A program made the position numbers and the translations under genes. Positions 7,663-16,015 of a stretch of DNA of 30,072 nucleotides are shown here, one piece after another (position 1 is the stretch's first letter; each line of letters begins with the position of its first letter). The notes under the pieces were generated by a model. That model was not told where the DNA came from. It ran no database searches and saw only the letters and a list, made by a program, of their open reading frames with translations. The stretch covers positions 1-30,072 of the forward strand of contig CAMCYT010000004.1 of assembly GCA_945885485.1 (NCBI GenBank). The letters run 5' to 3'. The stretch is from Prosthecobacter debontii. Lineage in GTDB: Bacteria > Verrucomicrobiota > Verrucomicrobiia > Verrucomicrobiales > Akkermansiaceae.

Positions 7663-7736
7663 ACGTCTGCAAGACTCAATCTCAGATCAACGTAATCTCC
7701 ACGCTTCCTCCACTCCAACCTTGATCCTCAAAACTT

Positions 7737-9002
7737 ATGAATAAGAAAATCCTGCTTCTGGCAACTCTCTTCACTTCCTTTATCCATCAAGCCTATGCGG
7801 AAGAAGGGCAGCACCTCTTCGTCCTTTCCGGTCAATCCAACATGACTCCCTCCCTATCTGCGAGCTTTGCGCAGTCGGTGGAAAAAGTCTTCGGCAAAGA
7901 CAAGGTCATCGTCGTGAGGGTTGGTTGGCCGAGCCAACCCATCAAGATGTGGTACAAGACTTGGGCGCCACCTGAGGGCATGCAGGATCCGTCGCCGGAC
8001 AAAAACGGATCCACCTATGACACCCTGATCAAAAGCACACAGAAAGTGATTTCCGGAAAGCAGATCGATAGCGTCACTTACATTTGGATGCAGGGTGAAG
8101 AGGACGCGCGGATGGGTTGGGGCAGCGTGTATGAAAAAAGCTTCAACGGTGTTCTGGAGCAGCTAAAGCAGGATCTTAAAGTGACCAAAATCAATTACGT
8201 GGTGGGTCGGATCAATGACTATTGGACCACTGACAAAGGATTGAAGGACGGGGATCTGGTTCGCGCTACGCTGATGAAATTGGGCGAAGCCGGACCAAAC
8301 GCCGCCTGGATCAACACCGATGACCTCAACAAAGGCGTCAATCCTTGGGGCGGCTTTGATGAATGTGACGGGCATTTCCCGCCGCAGGGCTACCGCGTCA
8401 TCGGCCAGCGATTCGCGAAAAAAGCCTGCCTTCTCATCGATCCGAACATGAAGTTAGACGAAAGTGTTTTCACCGAGTCGTTCTTCGATTCCTCTGAACA
8501 AGTGAAATCGCACGCTGCGACCGGAAAATCCATTACCGTCAAATCTTCTAACATCAAGCCCGATGAAAAAACGCCGGGCACGGAAGCTCTGTTAGACGGC
8601 CGCTTTGCCAGTTCCGAATCGACCGACAAAGGATGGATCACTTTCCCTGCGAACGACCCATCGGTTGAGTTGGTGGTCGACCTCGGCGAGGTTATGCCGA
8701 TTGATTCCACCGCGGTCAATCTGCTGGGTAGCCCGGGTGTGACGGCATTCCCAAAGAAAATAACCTTCTCCATTTCCGAAGACGGTCAGACCTACAAAGT
8801 CCTTAACTCCCGGCACAACAGCGTGGCGTTCACGAATTCCAAGACTGCAAAAGCCGCGTTCGATGACAAGACCCGCAAACCTCGGGGTGTGCTGGTATTG
8901 ACGGATGAAGCAAATACACCCGCCCGCTACATCAAGATCGAGATCGCAACAGCGGAGGAAAAAGTGATGCTGGATGAAGTGATCGTGAACCCGAAATATT
9001 AG
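7737..9002 (+). CDS. Secreted SASA/SGNH carbohydrate esterase with C-terminal jelly-roll domain
   Basis: A 421-residue exported enzyme (signal peptide cleaved near A21). The catalytic domain (about 25-235) matches the sialate O-acetylesterase/SGNH family. The nucleophile serine is in LSGQSNM (S34), followed by the block IWMQGEEDA (about 116-124) and the Asp/His motif CDGHFPPQGY (D211, H213). Such enzymes remove acetyl groups from polysaccharides. Residues from about 255 onward resemble an F5/8-type or galactose-binding sandwich (VELVVDLGEVMPIDSTAVNL, then TFSISEDGQTYKVL and ARYIKIEIA), likely a substrate-binding module. It stands alone and converges on pdhB with a 9-base gap. The exact sugar substrate is unknown. 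Confidence 0.82.
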   Translation: MNKKILLLATLFTSFIHQAYAEEGQHLFVLSGQSNMTPSLSASFAQSVEKVFGKDKVIVVRVGWPSQPIKMWYKTWAPPEGMQDPSPDKNGSTYDTLIKSTQKVISGKQIDSVTYIWMQGEEDARMGWGSVYEKSFNGVLEQLKQDLKVTKINYVVGRINDYWTTDKGLKDGDLVRATLMKLGEAGPNAAWINTDDLNKGVNPWGGFDECDGHFPPQGYRVIGQRFAKKACLLIDPNMKLDESVFTESFFDSSEQVKSHAATGKSITVKSSNIKPDEKTPGTEALLDGRFASSESTDKGWITFPANDPSVELVVDLGEVMPIDSTAVNLLGSPGVTAFPKKITFSISEDGQTYKVLNSRHNSVAFTNSKTAKAAFDDKTRKPRGVLVLTDEANTPARYIKIEIATAEEKVMLDEVIVNPKY

Positions 9003-9011
9003 AACTTACGA

Positions 9012-9995
9012 TCAAACCATCGTAAGCACTTTCTCCACGATCCGTTTTGGGTTCGGGAGTTGCTCGTTTTCGATGTGTGGAGAATAGATCGCTGGGGCGT
9101 CGATGGTGCAAACGCGTTTGATGGGTCCATCAAGCTCATCGAAGGCGTGTTCTTGGATAAGATGGGAAACCATCGCGGAGACACCGCCAAAAGGTTTGGA
9201 TTCATCGACGAGAAGCACACGGTGGGTCTTGGCGACCGTAGCGAGGATCGCATCGACATCGAGCGGACGGATCGAGCGGAGGTCGAGGACTTCGGCGCTG
9301 ATGCCGTGCTCAGCTTGAAGAGTTTCCGCAGCAGCAAGTGCGTGGATCACGGAGCGGCCGTGAGCGATGATAGAGATGTCTTTGCCTTCGCGTTTGATAT
9401 CGGCTTTGCCGAGAGGAATCACGAAATCGCCATCGGCTGGATCTGGCACTTCGCCAACGTTTCCGTAGAGCAAGGTGTTCTCCATGAAATAGACGGGATC
9501 GTTATCGCGGATCGCGGCTTTCAAGAGGCCTTTTGCGTCTGCCGGAGTTGCAGGCGCACAGACTTTAAGCCCAGGAAACGCAGCAAACATACCTTCAGGA
9601 ATGTGTGAGTGAGTAGCGCCTACGTTGGTGCCGCCGTTTGCCGGACCGCGAACAACGATGGGGCAACTGCAAAGACCACCAGACATGTAACGAACGCAGG
9701 CGGCGTTATTGACGAGCTGGTCGAAAGCAACCGAATGGAAAGACCAGAACATCAGCTCCATCACCGGGCGAACGCCAAGCATCGATGCACCAATACCCAT
9801 GCCGATGAAACCGGCTTCAGAAATCGGGGTGTCGACGATACGTTTGTCGCCCCATTTTGCCCACAGGCCTTCGGTGACTTTGTAGGCACCATTGTATTGG
9901 GCGACTTCTTCACCCATAATGACGACGTTTTCGTCGCGGGCGAGTTCTTCGTCCATGGCTTCACGGAGGGCTTCACGGTAGGTCAGTGTGCGCAT
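9012..9995 (-). CDS. pdhB: Pyruvate dehydrogenase E1 component, beta subunit
   Basis: A 327-residue transketolase-type beta subunit of the heterotetrameric alpha-ketoacid dehydrogenase E1. The thiamine-diphosphate activating glutamate region is IVDTPISEAGFIGMGIGA (53-70, E60), and MGEEVAQYNGAYKVTEGL is seen near 28-44. The C-terminal transketolase domain begins near 200 (ISIIAHGRSVIHAL, then AEVLDLRSIRPLD). The complex converts pyruvate to acetyl-CoA with E2 and E3, whose genes are not in this window. It lies 51 bases downstream of pdhA. Branched-chain or acetoin dehydrogenases are alternatives, but the PDH-like motifs of both subunits make pyruvate likeliest. Confidence 0.9.
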   Translation of the reverse strand: MRTLTYREALREAMDEELARDENVVIMGEEVAQYNGAYKVTEGLWAKWGDKRIVDTPISEAGFIGMGIGASMLGVRPVMELMFWSFHSVAFDQLVNNAACVRYMSGGLCSCPIVVRGPANGGTNVGATHSHIPEGMFAAFPGLKVCAPATPADAKGLLKAAIRDNDPVYFMENTLLYGNVGEVPDPADGDFVIPLGKADIKREGKDISIIAHGRSVIHALAAAETLQAEHGISAEVLDLRSIRPLDVDAILATVAKTHRVLLVDESKPFGGVSAMVSHLIQEHAFDELDGPIKRVCTIDAPAIYSPHIENEQLPNPKRIVEKVLTMV

Positions 9996-10004
9996 TTTAG
10001 GAAA

Positions 10005-10040
10005 AGTGATTGGAGATTGAGAAATTGGATATTAGGTGCG
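10005..10040. repeat. Degenerate heptad repeat in the pdhA-pdhB spacer
   Basis: The 51-base spacer is built from units ending in ATT or similar at a 7-8 base period: AGTGATT (10005), GGAGATT (10012), GAGAAATT (10019), GGATATT (10027) and AGGTGCG (10034). It resembles the heptad tracts in the atp spacers, but no opposite-strand partner array is visible here. Confidence 0.5.
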
Positions 10041-10046
10041 AAGAAA

Positions 10047-11108
10047 TTAAGCGAAGAAGTGATGGCCGATTTTTGAGGCTTCGGTTTGGTTGTCGGTTTC
10101 CCAATACACATCGGTGGAAATATCTGCGATGGTCGGGGCTGGAGATTCCTCTGCGAATACCACGGACGCATCGGCTTCTTCTTTGGCGCTCTTGTTGATG
10201 CTTTCGATCAGCTCATCGTTCAGCACGCCTTCGGCAACGAGTCTGCTTCTGAAAACATGGATTGGATCGTGGTTCTTCTTGTAGTTTTCAATCTCTTCAG
10301 GAGTACGATATTTTTTAAAATTCGCATCCGCAACCGAGTGGCCGTAGTAGCGGTAGGTATCGATTTCAAGAATAGTCGGTTTGTGCTCTTTGCGCGCGCG
10401 CTCCATGGCGATGTGAGTTTTCGCGCGAACTTCGTAGATGTCGGAACCATCGACAACATCCCATTCAATCGCATAGCCCTCGGCGCGTTGAGCGAGGCAG
10501 CCGGTGTAAGAAGAGGAGCGCTTCTGTGAAGTACCCATCGAGTAACCGTTGTTTTCGATGATGTAAACCACAGGGATTTCAAATAGAGCAGCGAGGTTGA
10601 GGGATTCGTGGAAAGAACCTTGGTTCACCGCACCATCGCCGAGGTAGGTAAGGCAGCAACCTTCTCTACCCAGATATTTCAACCCGTATGCAAGGCCGAG
10701 GCCAAGCGGCGTCTGACCAGCAACGATACCGTGACCTCCCCAGAAATTTTTATCAGGCGCGAAGAAGTGCATCGAGCCGCCCTTGCCTTTTGAACAACCC
10801 GTTTGTTTTCCAAACATTTCCGCCATGCATTCATTCATGGACATCCCGGATGCGAGCGCGTGTGCGTGGCAACGATACGCAGTGATGTTGTGATCATGCT
10901 CACCAGCGAGAGAAAGGGTGCCGACCGCGACGGATTCCTGTCCGATATACAAATGCAGGAAACCACCCATGCGGCCGGGCTTCTGATAGTTTGCGAGAGC
11001 GACCTGTTCAAACCGGCGGATGCGCACCATCTGGGTGTAGAGCTCAATTTTTCTCTCGATCGTTAGAGATTGGTTGATGGGCGATGCGGCGAAATTAAGG
11101 TCGGACAT
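10047..11108 (-). CDS. pdhA: Pyruvate dehydrogenase E1 component, alpha subunit
   Basis: A 353-residue thiamine-diphosphate-dependent alpha subunit. The cofactor motif starts with GDGAVNQGSFHESLNLAALF (158-177) and ends with the paired asparagines in IIENNGYSMGTS (N186, N187). Substrate-channel and phosphorylation-loop-like regions are intact (TAYRCHAHALASGMSMNE, then KGKGGSMHFF). The roughly 15-residue N-terminus before TIERKIELYTQMVRIRRFEQ is polar. With pdhB it forms the E1 heterotetramer that decarboxylates pyruvate and acetylates lipoyl-E2. The gene is followed by a 51-base repeat-containing spacer and pdhB. No regulator or E2/E3 gene is adjacent. Confidence 0.93.
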   Translation of the reverse strand: MSDLNFAASPINQSLTIERKIELYTQMVRIRRFEQVALANYQKPGRMGGFLHLYIGQESVAVGTLSLAGEHDHNITAYRCHAHALASGMSMNECMAEMFGKQTGCSKGKGGSMHFFAPDKNFWGGHGIVAGQTPLGLGLAYGLKYLGREGCCLTYLGDGAVNQGSFHESLNLAALFEIPVVYIIENNGYSMGTSQKRSSSYTGCLAQRAEGYAIEWDVVDGSDIYEVRAKTHIAMERARKEHKPTILEIDTYRYYGHSVADANFKKYRTPEEIENYKKNHDPIHVFRSRLVAEGVLNDELIESINKSAKEEADASVVFAEESPAPTIADISTDVYWETDNQTEASKIGHHFFA

Positions 11109-11170
11109 GTGGAGCGTTCAGTTGGTGAAATCGGATGCTGCGTAAAGGTAGCTGGCGCGGGCGGCAAGTT

Positions 11171-11746
11171 TTATCTCGCTGGGCTCGTTGCAGGAGCAGC
11201 GGAAAAACTTGGAAGCGCAAAACGTGCCGAAAGGAAAATAGCGGTGAAGATGAGATTCGCTCCAACCATATTGCGCAAGAACACCCATGATGGAACCGGG
11301 CTTCCCACTGGGCCGGTCCAGAGCGATTGGACCACGCCTTCGAAAGTTTTTGGATACATCGGGCTGCCGATCCATGCGGCGAGGTTGGTAATCAGGTGGA
11401 AAATCAACGCTGCAACCACCGCACCAGCGAGCGTGGTCGCGATATGCTTCGGAGCCATGGATTTTCCAAAAAAGAAAACCACAGCAAATGCAACAGCGGT
11501 GATGGTGAATGCCTCAGGCTCAAGAAACTGAGCATTTCCCGTGATGATTGCATTGACCGGATAAGTCACCAGCCATGCGGCGGCAGGAATTGCCCAAGCC
11601 CGCCAGTCCTTCGCCATGATCGCGCCACAGAAGAACAAAGCGGCAAGCGGTTGAAAATTCGGCAGGGTTTCTGGAAACTTGCTACCAATGCAGCGGAAGA
11701 TAATCACCAAAAATGTAAACAAGGCCAATGGCAGGATGCGGTTCAT
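11171..11746 (-). CDS. DUF6580-like integral membrane protein
   Basis: A 191-residue hydrophobic protein with about five or six membrane segments (for example LPLALFTFLVIIFRCIG, AWAIPAAAWLVTYPVNAI, FTITAVAFAVVFFFG and TLAGAVVAALIFHLITNLAAW). It contains the aromatic/proline-rich NFQPLAALFFCGAI and the GSPMYPKTFEGVVQSLW segment that I associate with DUF6580 proteins, sometimes annotated as putative transporters. It sits 62 bases upstream of pdhA on the same strand and is divergent from dnaN. Its substrate and role are unknown. The family call is from memory of the pattern. Confidence 0.65.
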   Translation of the reverse strand: MNRILPLALFTFLVIIFRCIGSKFPETLPNFQPLAALFFCGAIMAKDWRAWAIPAAAWLVTYPVNAIITGNAQFLEPEAFTITAVAFAVVFFFGKSMAPKHIATTLAGAVVAALIFHLITNLAAWIGSPMYPKTFEGVVQSLWTGPVGSPVPSWVFLRNMVGANLIFTAIFLSARFALPSFSAAPATSPAR

Positions 11747-11947
11747 GCGGGAAAATTGTCAGCAAGCGGCCTCGGGGGCGAGGCGAAATTTCTACGGATT
11801 GCAATTTATTGAGAAGAGTTTCCCAAAACCACAAAATGTGGGGTATTCCAGATACACACCCACATCTTGTGATCCCGATGAAAGATTTCTGGAAATCTCG
11901 TGACTGAAAGCTTGCCAAGCCAAGGTGAAAAAAGAAACTCATTCCAA

Positions 11948-11961
11948 GACATAGCAATGTC
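11948..11961. promoter_or_regulatory. Short hairpin just before the dnaN start
   Basis: GACAT-AGCA-ATGTC is a perfect 5-4-5 inverted repeat ending 9 bases before the dnaN ATG, overlapping the ribosome-binding position; no Shine-Dalgarno sequence is evident there. A weaker one, CCACA-AAA-TGTGG, lies at 11829-11841. Either could be a hairpin in the leader or an operator. The remainder of the 224-base divergent spacer shows no gene. Confidence 0.3.
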
Positions 11962-11970
11962 GCCCCACTT

Positions 11971-13068
11971 ATGAAGTTCAGTATCTCCAAAGAAGTATTC
12001 CTGGAAGGTTTGCAAAAAGTTCAGCACGTGGTGAGTTCTCGGACCACCCTGCCCATCCTTTCCAACGTTCTACTCGTCGCGAAAGGTGGACGTTTGATTT
12101 TCACCACGACCGACCTTGATGTCGGCATCACTGGCTCGGTTGAAGCATCCATCGACAAAGAAGGAGCAACCACACTTCCAGCCAAACGCCTTGTCAGCAT
12201 CGTGCGCGAACTACCATCCAGTGAGGTCGAAGTCACAGTGGATTCGAAAAATTACGCAACGATCAAAAGCGGCGCGTCCACTTTCAAAATTATCGGACTC
12301 AGCGATTCCGAGTTCCCACCTCTTCCAAACTTCGAAGGCGCGAAAACATTCAAAATTCCACAATTCGAACTGAAGAACGGCTTGAAGAAAACTTCATTCG
12401 CCATCTCTACTGACGAAACACGTTACGTGCTCAACGGAATCTTCGCATCTTTCCGCGAAGGTAAATTGGCACTGGTCGCAACAGATGGCCGCCGCTTGGC
12501 AATGGCCGATATGGATCTTGAGTTTCCTGCTTCACACGAAACCGACGTGATCATTCCTTCCAAAGCTGTCCAAGAAATTCAGCGCTTGTTAGGAGATTCC
12601 GGTGAGGTCGAAGTGAAACTCAGCGACAGCCAAATTTCCTTCACGGTCGGCGACACACTGCTTGCGAGCAAACTCATCGAAGGCAACTACCCGAACTACC
12701 GCCAAGTCATTCCCGGCGACAGCAATGAGCGCGTGGTCATTTCTCGCGAGCAACTCCTCGAAACCGTCCGCCGCGTTTCCCTCCTCTCTTCCGATAAATC
12801 AAATTCCGTGAAGCTGATCTTCTCGGAAAACCAAATCGAAGTTTCCGCAAACTCACCCGATGTCGGTGAAGCCCAGGAAACCCTCGAAGTCATCTACAGC
12901 GGACCGGACATGCAAATCGCTTTCAATCCTGAGTTCCTGCAAGCTCCGCTTCGCGCGCTCGACACCGATAACATCTATCTCGATCTCATCGATGAAATGA
13001 GCCCCGGCGTCATCCGTATCGAAGGTTCTTTCCTCTACGTCCTCATGCCGATGCGTGTGACTAACTAA
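11971..13068 (+). CDS. dnaN: DNA polymerase III beta sliding clamp
   Basis: A 365-residue processivity clamp of normal length with three repeated clamp domains. Recognisable blocks are VVSSRTTLPILSNVLLVAKG (domain 1), YVLNGIFASFREGKLALVATDGRRLA (domain 2) and the C-terminal VIRIEGSFLYVLMPMRV, which fits the conserved Y-V-x-MPMR ending. As a dimer it encircles DNA and tethers polymerase and repair factors. dnaA, recF and gyrB are not next to it, so the classical dnaA-dnaN origin cluster is broken up here. The next gene, yebC, begins 11 bases after the stop and may be co-transcribed. Confidence 0.97.
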   Translation: MKFSISKEVFLEGLQKVQHVVSSRTTLPILSNVLLVAKGGRLIFTTTDLDVGITGSVEASIDKEGATTLPAKRLVSIVRELPSSEVEVTVDSKNYATIKSGASTFKIIGLSDSEFPPLPNFEGAKTFKIPQFELKNGLKKTSFAISTDETRYVLNGIFASFREGKLALVATDGRRLAMADMDLEFPASHETDVIIPSKAVQEIQRLLGDSGEVEVKLSDSQISFTVGDTLLASKLIEGNYPNYRQVIPGDSNERVVISREQLLETVRRVSLLSSDKSNSVKLIFSENQIEVSANSPDVGEAQETLEVIYSGPDMQIAFNPEFLQAPLRALDTDNIYLDLIDEMSPGVIRIEGSFLYVLMPMRVTN

Positions 13069-13078
13069 TCCTAAAACC

Positions 13079-13789
13079 ATGGGAAGAGCGTTCGAGTGCA
13101 GACGACGGGCGAAAGAGTCGCGTTGGGCGACCATGTCGAAGATTTTCCCAAAACTGGCGAAGTCGATCACGCTTGCCGCGAAAAACGGTGGGCCGGATCC
13201 AGAATCCAACGCACCGCTCCGCGTAGCCATTCAAAACGCGAAGGCCGCTAACCTTTCAAAAGATAACATCGAAAACGCCATCAAGCGCGCAGCTGGCAAA
13301 GACGCTTCCGAAATCACCGAAGTGTTCTACGAAGCCAAAGGACCGCATGGCTCTTTATTCTACATCGAATGCGCAACCGATAACACGAATCGCTCAGTCG
13401 GAAATCTCAAAGTCATCCTCGGCAAAAACGGCGGCGAAATCGCTCCCAGCGGCGCATTAAATTTTATGTTCGTTCGCAAAACCGTAATCGAGTTTCCCGT
13501 TCCAGCTGACAGGGACCTCGAAGAACTGGAACTCGAACTCATCGATGCCGGACTTGAAGAACTCTCAGTCGATGAAGGCGTCGTCACTCTTTTTGGCGCT
13601 TACACTTCTTTCGCCAGCCTGACCTCAGCTCTCGAAGCACAGGGAATAGCCGCCACCAAATCCGGCCTCCAACGCGTACCGACTCAACCCGTCGAACTCA
13701 CCGAAGCACAGATGGAAGATGTCGAAAACTTGTTAGATAAAATCGAAGACGACGATGATGTCCAAGTCGTTTACACGAATCTTGGGTAA
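13079..13789 (+). CDS. yebC: YebC/TACO1-family protein
   Basis: A 236-residue protein, near the usual length of about 240. Conserved blocks are present: NGGPDPESNAPLRVAIQNAK (split), NLSKDNIENAIKRAAGK, EVFYEAKGPHGSLFYIECATDN, and an acidic C-terminal part with EDVENLLDKIEDDDDVQVVYTNL. The start follows the family pattern, with MGRAFECRRRAKESRWATMSK fitting the usual M-G-R-x-x-x-x-R-x-x-K N-terminus. YebC proteins were annotated as transcriptional regulators. Recent work on the family indicates ribosome-associated translation of proline-rich or difficult sequences. The gene is 11 bases after dnaN. No terminator with a U-tract is evident after it. Confidence 0.93.
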   Translation: MGRAFECRRRAKESRWATMSKIFPKLAKSITLAAKNGGPDPESNAPLRVAIQNAKAANLSKDNIENAIKRAAGKDASEITEVFYEAKGPHGSLFYIECATDNTNRSVGNLKVILGKNGGEIAPSGALNFMFVRKTVIEFPVPADRDLEELELELIDAGLEELSVDEGVVTLFGAYTSFASLTSALEAQGIAATKSGLQRVPTQPVELTEAQMEDVENLLDKIEDDDDVQVVYTNLG

Positions 13790-13815
13790 GTGATCAGTGA
13801 CCCGTGCTAAAACAT

Positions 13816-13838
13816 GGACCGCGCTAATCCAGTCGCAG
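13816..13838 (+). repeat. Decayed half copy of the GGACC paired-hairpin repeat
   Basis: GGACCGCGCTAATCCAGTCG (13816-13835) resembles the left arm of the element at 21031-21134: GGACC, then a GCG...CGC stem around TCCAG. A convincing right arm is lacking; the nearest candidate is GACCGTCC at 13850-13857. It lies in the spacer between the convergent yebC and atpC genes. Confidence 0.35.
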
Positions 13839-13996
13839 CCCGAATCGTCGACCGTCCAAAGCCTGCGGCGAGTTGTCTCGGCCTTTAACCTAAAAGTGAT
13901 ATTCACCACGCCAACCACAATTTCGCCAGACACCACGGGTGTGTCTACAGGCTCATATCTAAGTAGTTTGCAGAGCCGGCTCTAGATCAAACATCT

Positions 13997-14015
13997 ACAT
14001 TCAATTGATGAATGT
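13997..14015. terminator. Hairpin between convergent yebC and atpC
   Basis: ACATTCA-ATTGA-TGAATGT is a perfect 7-5-7 inverted repeat 30 bases beyond the atpC stop. There is no uridine tract on either strand, so it is only a weak candidate terminator or mRNA 3'-end stabiliser of the atp operon. The same spacer (13790-14044) holds AGAGCCGGCTCT, a perfect 12-base palindrome at 13972-13983, and no gene that I can see. Confidence 0.35.
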
Positions 14016-14044
14016 CTATTTTGACCTCGGTTCACTACGCTCGG

Positions 14045-14455
14045 TTAATGCTGATACTTGCGCTTGAAGCGGAGTGCAGCGGATTGCTTGGAGATGATGC
14101 CTTGGAGGTAAGCAACTTCTTCTGCATCCATGTTGTGATCGATGGTTTGCAGTTTTTCCTCGGCGCGTTTGATCGCTTCCTCGGTGGCGTGCTCGTCGAT
14201 TTCAGATTCGCCAAGTGCCATGTCGGTCAAGACGACCGCTTTGTCATGGCCGATTTCGGCAAAGCCGGAACCGATCGCCAAAGTGTTGACCTTACCTTCA
14301 CGCAGGTAGCGAAGCTCACCTGGCTGAAGGGCAGTGACCAAGCCGGCGTGGCTTGGTAAAATCCCCATCTCTCCATCTGCGCCTGGCAGATAGACGTTTT
14401 CGACGGTGTCCGAGAAAATCTTTTTCTCAGGTGTGACGATTTCGAGATGAAGCAT
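14045..14455 (-). CDS. atpC: ATP synthase F1 epsilon subunit
   Basis: A 136-residue central-stalk subunit with the N-terminal beta-sandwich start LHLEIVTPEKKIFSDTVENV, the block PGADGEMGILPSHAGLVTAL and the C-terminal helical hairpin (from about residue 88, EIDEHATEEAIKRAEEKL). In F1Fo the subunit joins gamma to the c ring, and its C-terminal helices can inhibit ATP hydrolysis. It is the last gene of the operon, 88 bases after atpD, a spacer occupied by an inverted heptad array. Length and motifs are normal. Confidence 0.95.
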   Translation of the reverse strand: MLHLEIVTPEKKIFSDTVENVYLPGADGEMGILPSHAGLVTALQPGELRYLREGKVNTLAIGSGFAEIGHDKAVVLTDMALGESEIDEHATEEAIKRAEEKLQTIDHNMDAEEVAYLQGIISKQSAALRFKRKYQH

Positions 14456-14458
14456 AGA

Positions 14459-14536
14459 AGTTATTAGTTATAGGTTATTAGTTAAAAGTTATTGGGAAGA
14501 ATTTTCACTTCTAACAAATAACTATTAACGTTTAAC
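14459..14536. repeat. Inverted heptad-repeat array, atpD-atpC spacer
   Basis: Five 7-base units in direct phase occupy 14459-14493: AGTTATT, AGTTATA, GGTTATT, AGTTAAA, AGTTATT. After a short centre, five units of inverse type occupy 14502-14536: TTTTCAC, TTCTAAC, AAATAAC, TATTAAC, GTTTAAC. The two halves are mutually complementary in register, so the transcript could form a long imperfect hairpin. It fills nearly all the 88-base spacer. Confidence 0.75.
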
Positions 14537-14543
14537 GGGACGA

Positions 14544-16010
14544 TTAGTCGCGGGAGACAGTGTCGATGCCAGCTTTCATGTAGAAGTTACCTTCTGAAAC
14601 GTCGTCCCATTTGCCGTCGAGGATTTCTCCGAAGCCTTTTACGGTATCTTCGAGGGAAACGAGTGCGCCGGGAACGTTGGTGAAGATCTCTGCAACGTGG
14701 AAAGGCTGGGTGAGGAAACGTTGAATCTTACGAGCGCGGAAAACGGTCATCTTGTCTTCGTCGTTGAGCTCGTCCATACCAAGAATCGCGATGATGTCCT
14801 GAAGGTCTTTGTAACGCTGAAGCACGAGCTGAACGCCACGAGCGACTTTGTAATGTTCTGCACCGACAACTTCTGGAGCGAGTGCTTTGGAAGTGGATGC
14901 GAGAGGGTCAACCGCTGGGAAGAGCGCTTGTTCTGCGAGCGAACGCTCAAGAACCACCGTTGCGTCAAGGTGAGCGAAGGTGTTGGCAGGAGCTGGGTCG
15001 GTCAAGTCGTCCGCAGGAACGTAAACGGCTTGAATCGAGGTGATCGATCCTTTGTTAGTGGAAGTAATACGCTCTTGGAGAACGGACATTTCTTCCGAGA
15101 GAGTTGGTTGGTAACCCACAGCGGAAGGAGTCCGGCCAAGAAGCGCGGAAACCTCTGAACCTGCTTGGGAGAAACGGAAGATGTTATCGACGAAGAGAAG
15201 AACGTCTTGGCCTTCTTCGTCACGAAAGTATTCCGCCATGGTGAGAGCGGAAAGAGCAACGCGGAGACGAGCACCTGGAGGCTCGTTCATCTGGCCGTAG
15301 CAAAGAGCCACTTTCGAACCTTCAGCGGCGAGCACTGGGTTGCCTTTGGCATCGAGTTTTGGATGACCTTTTTCGTCCTTCTCAGTGGCGATAACGCCGG
15401 ACTCGATCATTTCCCAGTAGAGGTCGTTACCTTCACGGGTCCGTTCACCCACACCAGCGAAGACGGAGAAACCACCGTGTGCTTTCGCGATGTTGTTGAT
15501 GAGCTCCATGATAACCACGGTTTTACCCACACCTGCACCACCGAACATACCACCTTTACCACCCTTGAGCAGCGGGCAGATAAGGTCGATGACTTTGATA
15601 CCGGTCACGAGAACTTCGGTCGCAGCGGATTGGTCTGTTAGAGAAGGAGCTGGACGATGGATAGGAGAACGATGGTTGTCATCAGCAAGCGGCACGTTTT
15701 CGTCCACGAGATCACCGGTGACGTTAAAGATACGTCCGAGGACTTGTTTGCCGACAGGAACAGCGATGGCTTTACCGGTATCGGTGAGGCTCATGCCGCG
15801 CTTGAGACCGTCCGTGGTGGACATCGCAACCGCGCGCACCCAGCCGTCGCCTAGGTGTTGTTGAACTTCGAGAACCAGCTTGGTATCGACACCGTTGAGA
15901 ACGTATCTGATCTCAAGTGCGTTGTAGATTTCCGGCAGTTTGCTGGCTTTGGAGAAATCAGCGTCGATGACGGCGCCGATGATTTGGACGATGGTTCCTT
16001 GGTTGCTCAT
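14544..16010 (-). CDS. atpD: ATP synthase F1 beta subunit
   Basis: A 488-residue catalytic subunit that makes ATP at the alpha/beta interface. The P-loop GGAGVGKT is at 157-164, GERTREGNDLYWEM at 188-201, the Walker B region VLLFVDNIFRFSQAG follows, and the ATP synthase signature PAVDPLASTS is present. The protein is some 20-25 residues longer than E. coli AtpD because of an insert after SGVI, at about 208-232 (TEKDEKGHPKLDAKGNPVLA and neighbours), before KVALCYGQMNEPPGARLRV. The insert is polar and sits in an exposed loop. It lies between atpG and atpC, and both flanking spacers hold inverted repeat arrays. Confidence 0.97.
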   Translation of the reverse strand: MSNQGTIVQIIGAVIDADFSKASKLPEIYNALEIRYVLNGVDTKLVLEVQQHLGDGWVRAVAMSTTDGLKRGMSLTDTGKAIAVPVGKQVLGRIFNVTGDLVDENVPLADDNHRSPIHRPAPSLTDQSAATEVLVTGIKVIDLICPLLKGGKGGMFGGAGVGKTVVIMELINNIAKAHGGFSVFAGVGERTREGNDLYWEMIESGVIATEKDEKGHPKLDAKGNPVLAAEGSKVALCYGQMNEPPGARLRVALSALTMAEYFRDEEGQDVLLFVDNIFRFSQAGSEVSALLGRTPSAVGYQPTLSEEMSVLQERITSTNKGSITSIQAVYVPADDLTDPAPANTFAHLDATVVLERSLAEQALFPAVDPLASTSKALAPEVVGAEHYKVARGVQLVLQRYKDLQDIIAILGMDELNDEDKMTVFRARKIQRFLTQPFHVAEIFTNVPGALVSLEDTVKGFGEILDGKWDDVSEGNFYMKAGIDTVSRD

Positions 16011-16015
16011 TAGGA

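Noticed and set aside
11747..11970. Possible DnaA boxes or origin near dnaN
   Set aside because: The best match to TTATCCACA in the spacer has three mismatches, there is no cluster and no dnaA nearby, so an origin is not supported.
13972..13983. AGAGCCGGCTCT palindrome after yebC as a terminator
   Set aside because: It has no loop and no T-tract, so it cannot act as an intrinsic terminator; it is only mentioned with its spacer.
14021..14046. Direct repeats CTCGGTT and a TTCACTACGCTCGG-like motif before atpC end
   Set aside because: Only 7 bases repeat and no second full copy exists in the window, so a repeat family could not be supported.
14697..15641. Long plus-strand open frames opposite atpD
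   Set aside because: They are antisense shadows of a conserved gene, with unnatural composition and no recognisable domain; the same holds for frames opposite atpA, pdhA and the TonB receptor.
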